The position numbers and the translations under genes were made by a program. From Caldilineales bacterium (GTDB lineage Bacteria > Chloroflexota > Anaerolineae > Caldilineales > Caldilineaceae), in contig JAAXGZ010000109.1 in NCBI GenBank assembly GCA_012271135.1, positions 1 through 50,126 on the forward strand: a DNA stretch of 50,126 nucleotides, in the 5' to 3' direction. Shown piece by piece: positions 33,427 through 42,234 of the stretch. Positions within the stretch are counted from its first letter, which is position 1, and each line of letters begins with the position of its first letter. The notes beneath the pieces are model-generated. The model had not been told where the DNA came from, searched no databases, and was given only the letters and a program-made list of their open reading frames with translations.

Positions 33427-35154
33427 TCAATAGGGACCGGCGGCAATGTAGCCGGGCGGCCGCTTCTCGGGACTCTCCAAATCCTCTTCGGTGAGGTTCA
33501 GAAAGACGAGTAGGTCGTCGAAGCTCTCTTCCAACAACGTCTGATAGTCGGCCGCGAATTCCTCCGCGGTTCGGGTTCCGGCAAAGAACTCCTGCACCAT
33601 AATGGACCAGATGCGCTTGGAGTCCTCGTGCTTGAAGAAGCCGCGGGCCACTTTGTCGCCAGGCGCCCCCGGTTTTTCGTAGTTGCCTACAAAGACGCTG
33701 TTGGCAAAGATGTCCTCCCAGGGAGACGGCATCGTCACATCATTGATCAACGGCGGACCGGCGATGCCGCCCTGCAGGTTCTCCGTGTCCAGCTTGTTCT
33801 CGAGGAAGATTCGCATACCTTGGGGACTGGTCCAGAACATCACAAAATCGGCTTCCAGATCGTTTTGGGCCCGGTTTTTCTTGGGCAGGGCCAGCGTTCC
33901 CGACGTCAATTCGTTAGCCCGGGCCGTACCCTGGACACAAGGTCCCTCAATGTTGGGGAAGGCAAAGCGACCGTATTCAAACTCGACCGCGGCCGCAGCA
34001 GACTCATCATCTACTTCTCCTGCGCCGGCATATTCGCCCTGGGCCAGGGATCGAATGTCCTTGGGGAAACTGGTGAAGAAACCGCCGTGGACCATGCGCA
34101 TGGCAGCTTGCTGCGTCAGGAATAGCGGATAGGCGTCCGTTATCCCGGCCCAACCTTCAGGTACGAAGCCGTGCTCGGTTTTGAAGACGCGCCCAATCTG
34201 CGTCATCATCTCAATCGTGCACTCGTTGTCAAAGTTGATGGTGCCGTCCTTCAAAGCATTCATGTGGCGGACGATGTTGACAGAAATCCGGTCTGGATCG
34301 TCATTGCGAACGTCGGAGGGGTCGTATTCCCAAACATCATCGATACCTTCCCGGAAACACCAGTCCCCAGGCTGGCATTGGATGATTTGCAGTTCTTCGC
34401 GGTGATACTGGTCCATAGCTGAACGCATCAGCCATGGCATGCGACCGCCACCCCAGATTTGTTCCGTGGTGCCCTCCATGGCGATCGGAATGTATCCGGC
34501 TGCCTTCACTTTCTCGCTGTATTCGACCAGTTGGTCCCACGTCGGTTGCACGGGTACGTCCGTGATGCCTGCCTCGGCGAAAATGTCTTTGTTGTAAACC
34601 CAGAACGTTTGCACCGACATGTAAGGCAGGGTGTACATCTCTCCCGTCGAAGGATCGCGCACTAGGTTCAGGCCCCAATCCTGGAAGCTCTCTTCCCAGA
34701 TGGCTTCCGTGTAGGGATTCTCTAGCGAAAGATACGGAGCCCAGTTGATCAAACGGCCTTCCTGGGCAAATTCCCGTAAGTGTGCCGATTCAATCAGCGA
34801 CATCCGCGGTTCTTCGGATGTGAATTGTGTGCGGAGCCATGTCAGGTAGGCGTCGGGACCTGTGCCCGGAGCCTTGAGTTCCACAACCACGTTGACGCCC
34901 GGGTTGATGGCCATGTAGGCATCCGCTAGCGCCTGATAGGTCTGGATGTCGTTGGAGGAAAGTGAGATGACGATTTCGCCCTCAAGGGCTGCTGCTTCTT
35001 CCTCGACGGTCTCCTCAATCTGGACAACTTCCTCTTCGGCGGCCGGCTCCTCTGCGGGGGCGGCCGGTTCTGCGGCCGGCGGGGCGCCGCAGGCTGCCAG
35101 CATCAAAGCCGCGAGCAGGCATCCGACTAGGGTCCAACGAATGCGTCTGGTCAT
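33427..35154 (-). CDS. Family-1 extracellular solute-binding lipoprotein of the propeller-permease system
   Basis: 575 residues from ATG 35154 (MTRRIRWTLVGCLLAAL), with AGGAGG about 10 nt upstream. The open frame extends to 35664, but the upstream part is spacer. The lipobox is LMLAAC with Cys22. An acidic Ala/Glu/Pro linker follows, then the periplasmic-binding fold with YMAINPGVNVVVELK, YTLPYMSVQTFWVYNKDIFA and WDQLVEYSEKVKAAGY, as in ABC sugar-binding proteins. It is longer than the usual 400-450 residues. It is first in the operon, followed by the propeller-permease and the MalG-type permease. The substrate is inferred from the divergent catabolic genes to be a sugar or sugar acid. Confidence 0.92.
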   Translation of the reverse strand: MTRRIRWTLVGCLLAALMLAACGAPPAAEPAAPAEEPAAEEEVVQIEETVEEEAAALEGEIVISLSSNDIQTYQALADAYMAINPGVNVVVELKAPGTGPDAYLTWLRTQFTSEEPRMSLIESAHLREFAQEGRLINWAPYLSLENPYTEAIWEESFQDWGLNLVRDPSTGEMYTLPYMSVQTFWVYNKDIFAEAGITDVPVQPTWDQLVEYSEKVKAAGYIPIAMEGTTEQIWGGGRMPWLMRSAMDQYHREELQIIQCQPGDWCFREGIDDVWEYDPSDVRNDDPDRISVNIVRHMNALKDGTINFDNECTIEMMTQIGRVFKTEHGFVPEGWAGITDAYPLFLTQQAAMRMVHGGFFTSFPKDIRSLAQGEYAGAGEVDDESAAAAVEFEYGRFAFPNIEGPCVQGTARANELTSGTLALPKKNRAQNDLEADFVMFWTSPQGMRIFLENKLDTENLQGGIAGPPLINDVTMPSPWEDIFANSVFVGNYEKPGAPGDKVARGFFKHEDSKRIWSIMVQEFFAGTRTAEEFAADYQTLLEESFDDLLVFLNLTEEDLESPEKRPPGYIAAGPY

Positions 35155-35289
35155 GTAGGTGTTTCCTCCTGACAGATCTCGTGTTGGCCTTCGGGCGTCA
35201 TGGGCAGGTCCGGAGAGGCGGCTGCACACCTCCCGAAATCCCTCCAAACGGGTCCCGGCCAACCGCGACCTGTACTGTTGTACGGTGCC

Positions 35290-35304
35290 CTTATGGTACA
35301 TAAG
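35290..35304. promoter_or_regulatory. 15-bp dyad in the divergent promoter region
   Basis: CTTATG (35290-35295) and CATAAG (35299-35304) are perfect inverted arms around GTA. The site lies in the 310-bp interval between the importer operon (minus, start 35154) and the catabolic operon (plus, start 35465), well placed to control both. The core ATGGTACAT resembles GntR/FadR-type half-site spacing, but this is suggestive only. No regulator gene is in the window. Confidence 0.45.
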
Positions 35305-35464
35305 CCGGTGTATCAACCCTAGTTGACCGGATGGCGACAACTGTGGAGGGTGCCGGCTGGCGGTTGCCGCGCCGAAGTCCGTTGGCATTGCCTTGGTCTC
35401 GGTTGTATATTGGAGTTTACCCATGGGCCTGCCACGCCGGCCCCTTCCCAGGAACTCCGAAAAC

Positions 35465-36424
35465 GTGTCCAAGGTACTCTTAATTTCCTCGCTCGCGCCC
35501 TCTGTCAACGAGCAGATTACGCAGCATGCCGGCCCCGACCACCAGGTCTGCGTCCAGCCGTTTGATCTGTCGACGGACAAGCGCAACCGGCTGTTGGCCG
35601 AACACGACTGCCTGGTGTTGTTCCCCGGTGTGCTGGACGACACGGTGGTGCGCGCCGCCGCCAACCTGCAACTGATCCAGTTGGTGTCGGCCGGCTACGA
35701 CCGGATCAATGTGAAGTTGTGCCGGGAACTCGGGGTGCCCGTGGCCAACAACGGCGGTACCAATTCCCTGGATGTGGCCGAACACGCACTGATGCTGATG
35801 CTGTCGGCCCTGCGCCGGTTTGCCGACTTCGACCGCTTCGTCAAGGCTGGCCAATGGCGGGGCATTGATTCGGGCACCAATACGTTCACCCTGGACGGCA
35901 AGACGGTTGGCATCATCGGTTTCGGCAACATCGGCCGCCGCGTCGCGGGCCTTCTGCGGCCGTTTGGCTGCAATGTGATCTTCAGCGACGCCTATCCGCC
36001 TCCGGAGGAGGTATCCGCCAGTCTCGGGGCGCAACAGGTTGGTTTGACGGAGCTGTTCGCCCAGTCCGATCTGATCACCATCCACGTCCCCCTGAACGAC
36101 GACACCCGGAACATGGTCAACAGCGATACTCTGGCCCTCATGAAACCCACCGCCTGGTTGGTCAACACCTGTCGCGGCGAAGTGGTGGACGAAACAGCCC
36201 TGCATGCCGCCCTGGAGCAGCGGCAGATTGCCGGCGCGGCCCTGGATGTCCTGGTCAAGGAGCCGCCTCCGTCGGATCATCCATTGCTGTCGCTGGACAA
36301 CGTTATCTTCACGCCCCACACGGCCGGGGTCACCTTCGACTCCTTCTCCCGGCGGGGCGAGTTCATCTTCAACAACATTGATCGGGTCGCACGCGGGGAG
36401 GAGCCGCTCGCGCTGGTCAACTGA
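35465..36424 (+). CDS. D-isomer-specific 2-hydroxyacid dehydrogenase
   Basis: About 319 residues from GTG 35465 (SKVLLISSLAPS), with AGGAA 10 nt upstream. An ATG at 35393 is in frame, but its residues look non-coding. The NAD-binding Rossmann motif GIIGFGNIGRRVAG starts near 149. The catalytic set is Arg237 (NTCRGE), Glu266 (LVKEPP) and His285 (TPHTAG). It reduces a 2-oxoacid or oxidises a D-2-hydroxyacid with NAD(P) in the cytoplasm. It is the first gene of the plus-strand catabolic cluster and ends close to the isomerase gene. The exact substrate is not apparent. Confidence 0.92.
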   Translation: MSKVLLISSLAPSVNEQITQHAGPDHQVCVQPFDLSTDKRNRLLAEHDCLVLFPGVLDDTVVRAAANLQLIQLVSAGYDRINVKLCRELGVPVANNGGTNSLDVAEHALMLMLSALRRFADFDRFVKAGQWRGIDSGTNTFTLDGKTVGIIGFGNIGRRVAGLLRPFGCNVIFSDAYPPPEEVSASLGAQQVGLTELFAQSDLITIHVPLNDDTRNMVNSDTLALMKPTAWLVNTCRGEVVDETALHAALEQRQIAGAALDVLVKEPPPSDHPLLSLDNVIFTPHTAGVTFDSFSRRGEFIFNNIDRVARGEEPLALVN

Positions 36425-36472
36425 GCCCTGTTCGGCCCCCGGATGCCGGACTCCAAAACGGAAACTGCAGAC

Positions 36473-37315
36473 ATGAAACTTGGCTTCAGCTCATGGGGCA
36501 TGCCCAATGTCCCGGTGGATCACATCATTGCCAGCTTGGCGGAAATGGGGTACGACGGCGTTGAACTGACCGTCAAATCCGGCTACTCGATCGAACTGGA
36601 CACCCTGGATGAGGCCTACCGCAAGTATGTGGTGCGCCTTCTGGATATGCACAACCTCGAACTGCCTGCCCTGGCCGGCCACGAGAGTCTGGTGGAACAG
36701 GATCCGGACAGGGCGGCGGAATGCATGCGCCGCCTTAAGGGGACCGTCGACTTGGCCGTCGACTGGGCCCGCGGCGGTACGCCACCCTGTCTGGACACCA
36801 CCGCTGGCGGCAGCCCGGACGACTGGGAGTCCCTGCGGCCCCTATTGGAGGATAGGCTGGGGGACCTGTGCGGCTATGCCGCCGAGCGCGGGGTGGTGAT
36901 CGCCATCGAACCGCATGTCGGTACCATACTGGACACACCGCCGCGCGTGGTGGAGCTCGTCGACTCCATAGGCCTTGACAACCTGGGGGTTAACTTCGAC
37001 ATCTCGCACTTCAACGTGATGGGCATTGACATCGAGACCTCGGTGTCCACCTTGGCGCCGCTGTCGGCCCACACCCACGTCAAGGACGAACGGGGCATGG
37101 CGCCGGACCACGAGTTCCTCATTCCCGGCGAGGGCGAGTTCGACTACGTGACCTACCTCAAGGCGATGCGACGCCACGGCTACACCGGGTTCATTTCCGC
37201 CGAAATTTCCGTGATGGTGCAGCGCCGCGAGGGGTACGACGCCATCGCGGCGGCGCAACAGACGTACGATGTACTGGATGCGGCCTTCAGGGAGGCCGGC
37301 ATCGACCGCGGCTGA
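36473..37315 (+). CDS. Sugar phosphate isomerase/epimerase (AP endonuclease 2-like TIM barrel), first copy
   Basis: 280 residues from ATG 36473 (MKLGFSSWGMPNVPVDH). ATG 36443 is in frame, but the family usually starts at the first strand KLGFS. Typical metal-binding positions are visible: Glu in VIAIEPHVG, Asp/His in NFDISHFN, His in AHTHVKDER and Glu in GFISAEISV. These enzymes isomerise or epimerise sugars through a metal-held enediol. It lies between the dehydrogenase and the ThDP enzyme, consistent with a sugar-acid or polyol pathway. Confidence 0.9.
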   Translation: MKLGFSSWGMPNVPVDHIIASLAEMGYDGVELTVKSGYSIELDTLDEAYRKYVVRLLDMHNLELPALAGHESLVEQDPDRAAECMRRLKGTVDLAVDWARGGTPPCLDTTAGGSPDDWESLRPLLEDRLGDLCGYAAERGVVIAIEPHVGTILDTPPRVVELVDSIGLDNLGVNFDISHFNVMGIDIETSVSTLAPLSAHTHVKDERGMAPDHEFLIPGEGEFDYVTYLKAMRRHGYTGFISAEISVMVQRREGYDAIAAAQQTYDVLDAAFREAGIDRG

Positions 37316-37354
37316 CATGCCCGCTTTCTCACTCATCAAACCAGGCAGGCCTAC

Positions 37355-38899
37355 ATGAATGGCGCCAGCAGCATGATGCACACACTCGTCAACAACGACG
37401 TAACGGTGTGCTTCTGCAACCCCGGCACGTCCGAGATCTCCTTCGTCGGGGGCCTGGACGCAACGGACAAGATGCGGGGCGTGCTCTGCCTCTTTGAAGG
37501 CGTGGCGACGGGTGCCGCGGACGGCTACGGCCGCATGAAGGATTGGCCGGCGGCCACACTGCTGCACCTGGGACCGGGGCTAGGCAACGGCGTTGCCAAT
37601 CTGCACAACGCCCGGCGGGCCCAGACCCCCGTCGTTAACATCGTGGGCGACCATGCCACCTGGCATCTGAAGCACGACGCACCGCTAACCTCGGACATCG
37701 AGGCCATCGCCGGCGCGGTGTCCGGCTGGTACCACTACTCGGGTTCGGCCCGGGACCTTCCGGGCGACACAGCCCGCGCGGTCCAGGCCTCGTTGAAGCC
37801 TCCCGGTCAAGTAGCCACCCTGGTGCTGCCGTCGGACGCCGCCTGGGATCCGGGCGGTCCTCCGGTGGGGCGGCTGGAACCGGAGACGCAACGTTCTGTG
37901 CCTCCCGAACGCGTGACCGAGATCGCGAAGGTTTTGGCCAGGGGCGAGGAGGTCGTGTTGCTGGTGGGCGCCCGCGGTTTCAGGGCCGAGGGTTTGCGCC
38001 ATGCCGCGGCCGTCGGCGCGCGTACCGGTGTGCGCGTGCTGGGCGACCGGGTCAACAGCCGCATGGAGCGGGGTGCCGGCCGCTACGACCTGGTGCGCAT
38101 CCCCTACCCGGTGCCTCAGGCGATTGCCCTGCTCGAAGGCACAAAGCACATGGTGCTGGCCGGAGCAACGATTCCGGTCGGCTTCTTCGGCTATCCGGGT
38201 CAGCCCAGCCGCACCGCCCCCCCGGACTGCGAGTACCATGTCCTGGCGGAACCCGACGAGGACGTGATTGGAGCCCTGTCGATGCTGGCCGAGGAGATTA
38301 GCGCCACACCGGATCCGGACCGGGCCGGCCGGTACGAGCCGCCGCCCTTGCCCACCGGCGACATTTCCATTGAAAAGGTGTGGGCGGCCGTGGCGCACCT
38401 GATGCCGGAAGACACCATCGTCTCGGACGAGGCGGTTACGTCGGGACGGTCCTCCCAGGCCCAGACGGCCGGGGCGCGGCCCCACGACTGGCTGAACATC
38501 ACCGGCGGTTCCATTGGCCAGGGCCTGCCCGCGGCCCTGGGCGCCGCGATCGCGTGTCCGGACCGGCAGGTGTTCGCCATGGAATCGGACGGCTCCGCCA
38601 TGTACACGCTGCAGGGCCTGTGGTCGATGGCCCGGGAACAGTGCCAGGTGCTGACCATCATGTTCAACAACGGCGCCTATCGCATTCTGCAGGGCGAGCT
38701 GGAACGATTGGCACCGGACGCCACGGGCCAAACCAGCAAGGCCATGCTCGATCTCACGCAACCCGACATCGACTGGGTGTCCTTGTCGCAGGGCATGGGT
38801 GTCGAAGCCAGCCGGGCCAACAGCTGCGAAGAGCTGGTGGATCAGATGCGCTCGGCCCTGACCAACCGCGGACCCCGCTTCATCGAAGTCCTGGTTTGA
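37355..38899 (+). CDS. Acetolactate synthase-like ThDP-dependent enzyme
   Basis: 514 residues, near the usual 520-560. The N-terminal pyrimidine-binding part has the ThDP-activating Glu48 in CLFEGVATGAADGYGRMK. The diphosphate-binding motif begins ESDGSAMYTLQGLW (Asp412) and ends FNNGAYRI (Asn438-Asn439). It fits the large group of acetolactate synthases, benzoylformate decarboxylases and oxalyl-CoA decarboxylase-like proteins. No small regulatory subunit is adjacent, so a catabolic decarboxylase or ligase is more likely than branched-chain biosynthesis. It is followed closely by the 2-oxoacid dehydrogenase genes. Confidence 0.88.
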   Translation: MNGASSMMHTLVNNDVTVCFCNPGTSEISFVGGLDATDKMRGVLCLFEGVATGAADGYGRMKDWPAATLLHLGPGLGNGVANLHNARRAQTPVVNIVGDHATWHLKHDAPLTSDIEAIAGAVSGWYHYSGSARDLPGDTARAVQASLKPPGQVATLVLPSDAAWDPGGPPVGRLEPETQRSVPPERVTEIAKVLARGEEVVLLVGARGFRAEGLRHAAAVGARTGVRVLGDRVNSRMERGAGRYDLVRIPYPVPQAIALLEGTKHMVLAGATIPVGFFGYPGQPSRTAPPDCEYHVLAEPDEDVIGALSMLAEEISATPDPDRAGRYEPPPLPTGDISIEKVWAAVAHLMPEDTIVSDEAVTSGRSSQAQTAGARPHDWLNITGGSIGQGLPAALGAAIACPDRQVFAMESDGSAMYTLQGLWSMAREQCQVLTIMFNNGAYRILQGELERLAPDATGQTSKAMLDLTQPDIDWVSLSQGMGVEASRANSCEELVDQMRSALTNRGPRFIEVLV

Positions 38900-38928
38900 G
38901 CCGGAACAGTTGCAAGGAGGTGGAACTC

Positions 38929-39906
38929 ATGTCGGTGATGACTTCCAGCCAGGATGTGGAACACTGGCTGTACCTGTATGAGCAGATGTACCGCATCCGC
39001 TGTTTCGAGGAGGTGTCAGACAATCTGTACACACGCGGGCTGATACCCGGCATTACACACCTCTATATTGGGGAGGAGGCGGTGGCTGTCGGGGTCTGCA
39101 GCGTCCTGCGGGACGACGACTGGATCACCAGTACGCACCGGGGCCACGGACACTGCCTGGCCAAGGGTGCCGATGTGGGTCGCATGTTCGCAGAACTGAT
39201 GGGGCGCGCCACAGGCTACTGCGGAGGCAAAGGCGGGTCCATGCACATTGCGGACCAGGACACCGGAAACCTTGGTGCCAACGGCATCGTCGGGGGCAGT
39301 ACCGCCATTGTGGCCGGGGCGGGCCTGTCCGCCAAGTTGCGCGGCACGGATGAAGTTGCCGTGGCCTTCTTCGGCGACGGGGCGCTGGGCCAAGGCCAAC
39401 TGTACGAGTCGATGAACATGGCCGCGCTCTGGAAGCTGCCGGTGCTGTACGTCTGCGAGAACAACCATTACGGGGAATACACCCCCAACGACCAGACCAT
39501 CGCAGGCGAGATCCTGGATCGGGCTCGAGCATTCGGGATACCGTCACGCGAGGTTGACGGACAGGACATTCGGGAGGTGTCTCGGGTGGCCGGGGAAGCA
39601 GTTGCGGCGGCCCGCCGGGGCGACGGCCCCTCATTCTTGCAGTGCACCACCTATCGCTACCGGGGCCATCACGTCGGGGATGTGGATCGACCCTACCGGA
39701 CCCAGGCGGAAGAGGAGGAGTGGCAGGCCACGCGCGATCCCCTGCGAAACCTGGCCGCTTGGCTGGAGACCGAGTTTGACGTGGGGTCCGAAGTGGTCGA
39801 ACAGTTGGAGGCCGAGGTGCGGACAGCCGTGGACGACTCGGCGGCCAAGGCCCTGGAAGAACCGATCCCGGAGGCTTCGGAGGTGACAACCCATGTCTAC
39901 GCCTAA
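38929..39906 (+). CDS. 2-oxoacid (pyruvate/acetoin) dehydrogenase E1, alpha subunit
   Basis: 325 residues from ATG 38929 (MSVMTSSQDVEHW), with strong AAGGAGGTGG upstream. The same frame is open much further left, but that part lies inside the ThDP gene. The ThDP motif GDGALGQGQLYESMNMAALW begins near 149, with CENNHYGEYTP after it. The phosphorylation-loop-like segment YRYRGHHVGDVDRPYR is also present. E1 decarboxylates the 2-oxoacid and passes the acyl group to lipoyl-E2. It overlaps the beta-subunit gene by 14 bp. Confidence 0.93.
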   Translation: MSVMTSSQDVEHWLYLYEQMYRIRCFEEVSDNLYTRGLIPGITHLYIGEEAVAVGVCSVLRDDDWITSTHRGHGHCLAKGADVGRMFAELMGRATGYCGGKGGSMHIADQDTGNLGANGIVGGSTAIVAGAGLSAKLRGTDEVAVAFFGDGALGQGQLYESMNMAALWKLPVLYVCENNHYGEYTPNDQTIAGEILDRARAFGIPSREVDGQDIREVSRVAGEAVAAARRGDGPSFLQCTTYRYRGHHVGDVDRPYRTQAEEEEWQATRDPLRNLAAWLETEFDVGSEVVEQLEAEVRTAVDDSAAKALEEPIPEASEVTTHVYA

Positions 39907-40894
39907 CGGTACCGTGCGCGAAATCACCTACGGCGAGGCCGTGCGCGAGGCGATTGTCGAAGAGATGCGCCGCGATCCGACCGTGTTCATGATCGGCGAG
40001 GACATCGGTGCCGCGGGCAACGTCTTCAAGATCCTGACCGGTCTGCAGGCGGAGTTCGGTGCCGACCGGGTCATCGACTCGCCCATCTCGGAGTCCGGAA
40101 TCGCGGGCATCGGCGTGGGTGCCGCCATGACCGGCATGCGGCCGATTGTGGAGATCATGTTCGGTGACTTCACCACGTTCGTCATGGACCAGATGACGAA
40201 CCAGGCCGCCAAGACCCACTACATGTCCGGGGGCAAGCTGCGCGTGCCGATGGTGCTGCGCACCACCATGGGGGCCGGCCGGGCGTCGGCCGCCCAGCAT
40301 TCCCAGTCCCTGCACGCCTGGCTCAGCCACGTGCCGGGCATGAAGGTGGCCCTGCCGGCCACGCCTAGGGATGCCAAGGGACTCCTCAAGAGTGCCATCC
40401 GGGACGACAACCCGGTTGCGATCTTCGAGGACAAGATGATGTACAGCGTGACCGGGCCTGTCGAGGAGGAAGAGTTCCTGATCCCCCTGGGACAGGCGGA
40501 AATCAAGCGGCCGGGTCGGGACATCACAATCGTGGCCACCAGCAGCATGGTGCAGGAGACCCTGACGGCCGCCGAGCGACTGGCTGGGATCGGCTTGGAG
40601 GCCGAGGTCGTGGATCCGCGTACGATGGTTCCGCTAGACACCGACACGCTGGTCGAGAGTGCCAAGCGCACCAGCCGCGCCATGGTGGTGGACGAGGGCT
40701 GCGAGCGGTACGGTGTAACCGGCGAACTGGCTTCCGTCATTGCCGACGGGGCCTTCTACTACCTGGATGCACCGGTACGGCGTCTGGGGGCCATGAACGT
40801 GCCGGTCCCGTTTGCCCCGTCCCTCGAGGAACAGACCATCCCCAACGCGGATGGCATCTTCGAGACGGCGCGCGCCTTGTGCAGCGCGGCCTGA
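39893..40894 (+). CDS. 2-oxoacid (pyruvate/acetoin) dehydrogenase E1, beta subunit
   Basis: 333 residues. Family landmarks: ITYGEAVREAIVEEMRRDP, FMIGEDIGAAGNVFKIL, DSPISESGIAGIGVGAAM and VDPRTMVPLDTDTLVESAKR. It forms the heterotetramer with the alpha subunit and contributes to the ThDP site. The reading frame starts inside the last codons of the alpha gene (ATG 39893), and the E2 gene follows 13 bp after the stop. Confidence 0.93.
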   Translation: MSTPNGTVREITYGEAVREAIVEEMRRDPTVFMIGEDIGAAGNVFKILTGLQAEFGADRVIDSPISESGIAGIGVGAAMTGMRPIVEIMFGDFTTFVMDQMTNQAAKTHYMSGGKLRVPMVLRTTMGAGRASAAQHSQSLHAWLSHVPGMKVALPATPRDAKGLLKSAIRDDNPVAIFEDKMMYSVTGPVEEEEFLIPLGQAEIKRPGRDITIVATSSMVQETLTAAERLAGIGLEAEVVDPRTMVPLDTDTLVESAKRTSRAMVVDEGCERYGVTGELASVIADGAFYYLDAPVRRLGAMNVPVPFAPSLEEQTIPNADGIFETARALCSAA

Positions 40895-40907
40895 AGGTTG
40901 AAGGACC

Positions 40908-42215
40908 ATGCCACACGAAGTGATCATGCCGGTCCTGGGAATGAACCAGGATTCCGGTACGCTGTTGCGCTGGCTGCACGGGGAGGGCGACGCGGTGGCA
41001 GTCGGCGATCCCGTGATGGAGATCGCCACGGACAAGATCACCGTCGAGATTGAGTCCCCGGCGGATGGCATCTTGGCCGGCCTGTCGGCCGCGGAAGGAG
41101 AGGAAGTGCCGGTCGGCCGGGCCGTGGCCTGGGTACTGGAACCCGGCGAATCCCTGCCTGCCGACACACCAGCTGCACCTGCGGCAGAGCCCAGGCCTGT
41201 CCCCGCCGGAGAAGCCGGACTGGCCGGTGCACCGGCCAGGATGCCGGCGGCCTCGCCGGTCGCGCGCCGACTGGCCGCGGAACTTGGCATCGACCTTACC
41301 GAGGTTGAGGGCTCGGGCGGCCGTATCACCAAGGCGGATGTTGAACGGCATCATGCCGCGACACAAGTCCAAGTCGAAGGGCCGGTCCTGGCCTCGCCCA
41401 AGGCGCGCCGCTTGGCACGCGAACGCGGCCTTGATTTGGCCGCCATCTTCGGAAGCGGTCCCGACAGTGCGGTGTTGACAGCTGATGTGGAAGCATTTGC
41501 CTCTGCGGTCAGGGATGTCCCCGGTCCGCCGCCGGCGGACGCGGTCGAACTGGAACCGAGCCGCATGTGGCAGGTCATGGCCAGTCGCCTGACCGAAAGC
41601 TGGCAGACCGTCCCGCACTTCTACCTCTCCCGGACGGTGGATGCCTCCCAGTTGCTCGCGTGGCGCGATGCCCTGCGCCGACAGGGCAGGGAGGACATCA
41701 CGATCTCGGACCTCCTGCTGCGCATCACGGCCGTATCCCTGCGCGATCACCCGCGCCTCAACGCCAGTTGGTGGGATGGCCGCATCCATCGGCATCCGCA
41801 GGTGAACATTGGCATGGCCGTGGCTGTTGAGGACGGCCTGCTGGTGCCGGTGTTTCATGCAGCGGACACGCTGTCCCTGTCGGAACTTGCGGACCATCGG
41901 CGCCACCTGGTGCAGGCGGCCCGCTCGGGCCGTCTGACACTCCCTGAGATGACGGGCGGAACCTTCAGCATCACCAACTTGGGCATGTTTGGCGTGGAGG
42001 AGTTCAAGGCCATTGTGAATCCGCCGGAGGCCGCGATCCTGGCCATTGGCGCCATCCGCGACGCGGTGGTGGCCGTGCAGGGCGAGCCGGCGGTGCGGCC
42101 TGTGTTCAATGTGACGTTGTCCTGTGACCATCGGGCCGTGGACGGCGTGCTGGCCGCACGCTTCCTGGCCACACTGCACGAGCGCATGGAGACGCCCATG
42201 CTCCTGCTGGACTGA
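40908..42215 (+). CDS. Dihydrolipoamide acyltransferase (E2) with two peripheral-subunit-binding-like segments
   Basis: 435 residues. An N-terminal lipoyl domain carries the modified Lys43 in IATDKITVEIESPADG. Two peripheral-subunit-binding-like segments follow: SPVARRLAAELGIDLTEVEG from about 116, and SPKARRLARERGLDLAAIFG from about 163. Usual bacterial E2 proteins have one such domain. The catalytic domain ends with His408 and Asp412 in DHRAVDGVLAARFL. It transfers the acyl group to CoA. No E3 (lipoamide dehydrogenase) gene is in the cluster. Confidence 0.93.
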   Translation: MPHEVIMPVLGMNQDSGTLLRWLHGEGDAVAVGDPVMEIATDKITVEIESPADGILAGLSAAEGEEVPVGRAVAWVLEPGESLPADTPAAPAAEPRPVPAGEAGLAGAPARMPAASPVARRLAAELGIDLTEVEGSGGRITKADVERHHAATQVQVEGPVLASPKARRLARERGLDLAAIFGSGPDSAVLTADVEAFASAVRDVPGPPPADAVELEPSRMWQVMASRLTESWQTVPHFYLSRTVDASQLLAWRDALRRQGREDITISDLLLRITAVSLRDHPRLNASWWDGRIHRHPQVNIGMAVAVEDGLLVPVFHAADTLSLSELADHRRHLVQAARSGRLTLPEMTGGTFSITNLGMFGVEEFKAIVNPPEAAILAIGAIRDAVVAVQGEPAVRPVFNVTLSCDHRAVDGVLAARFLATLHERMETPMLLLD

Positions 42216-42234
42216 ATGCCCAGGCGGCCCCGGC

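Noticed and set aside
35155..35664. Upstream extension of the family-1 binding protein
   Set aside because: The extension would cover the divergent promoter and the start of the dehydrogenase gene. The lipoprotein signal and AGGAGG place the start at 35154.
38380..38928. Upstream extension of the E1 alpha frame
   Set aside because: It lies inside the ThDP-enzyme gene in another frame. ATG 38929 has a strong ribosome-binding site and matches the family N-terminus.
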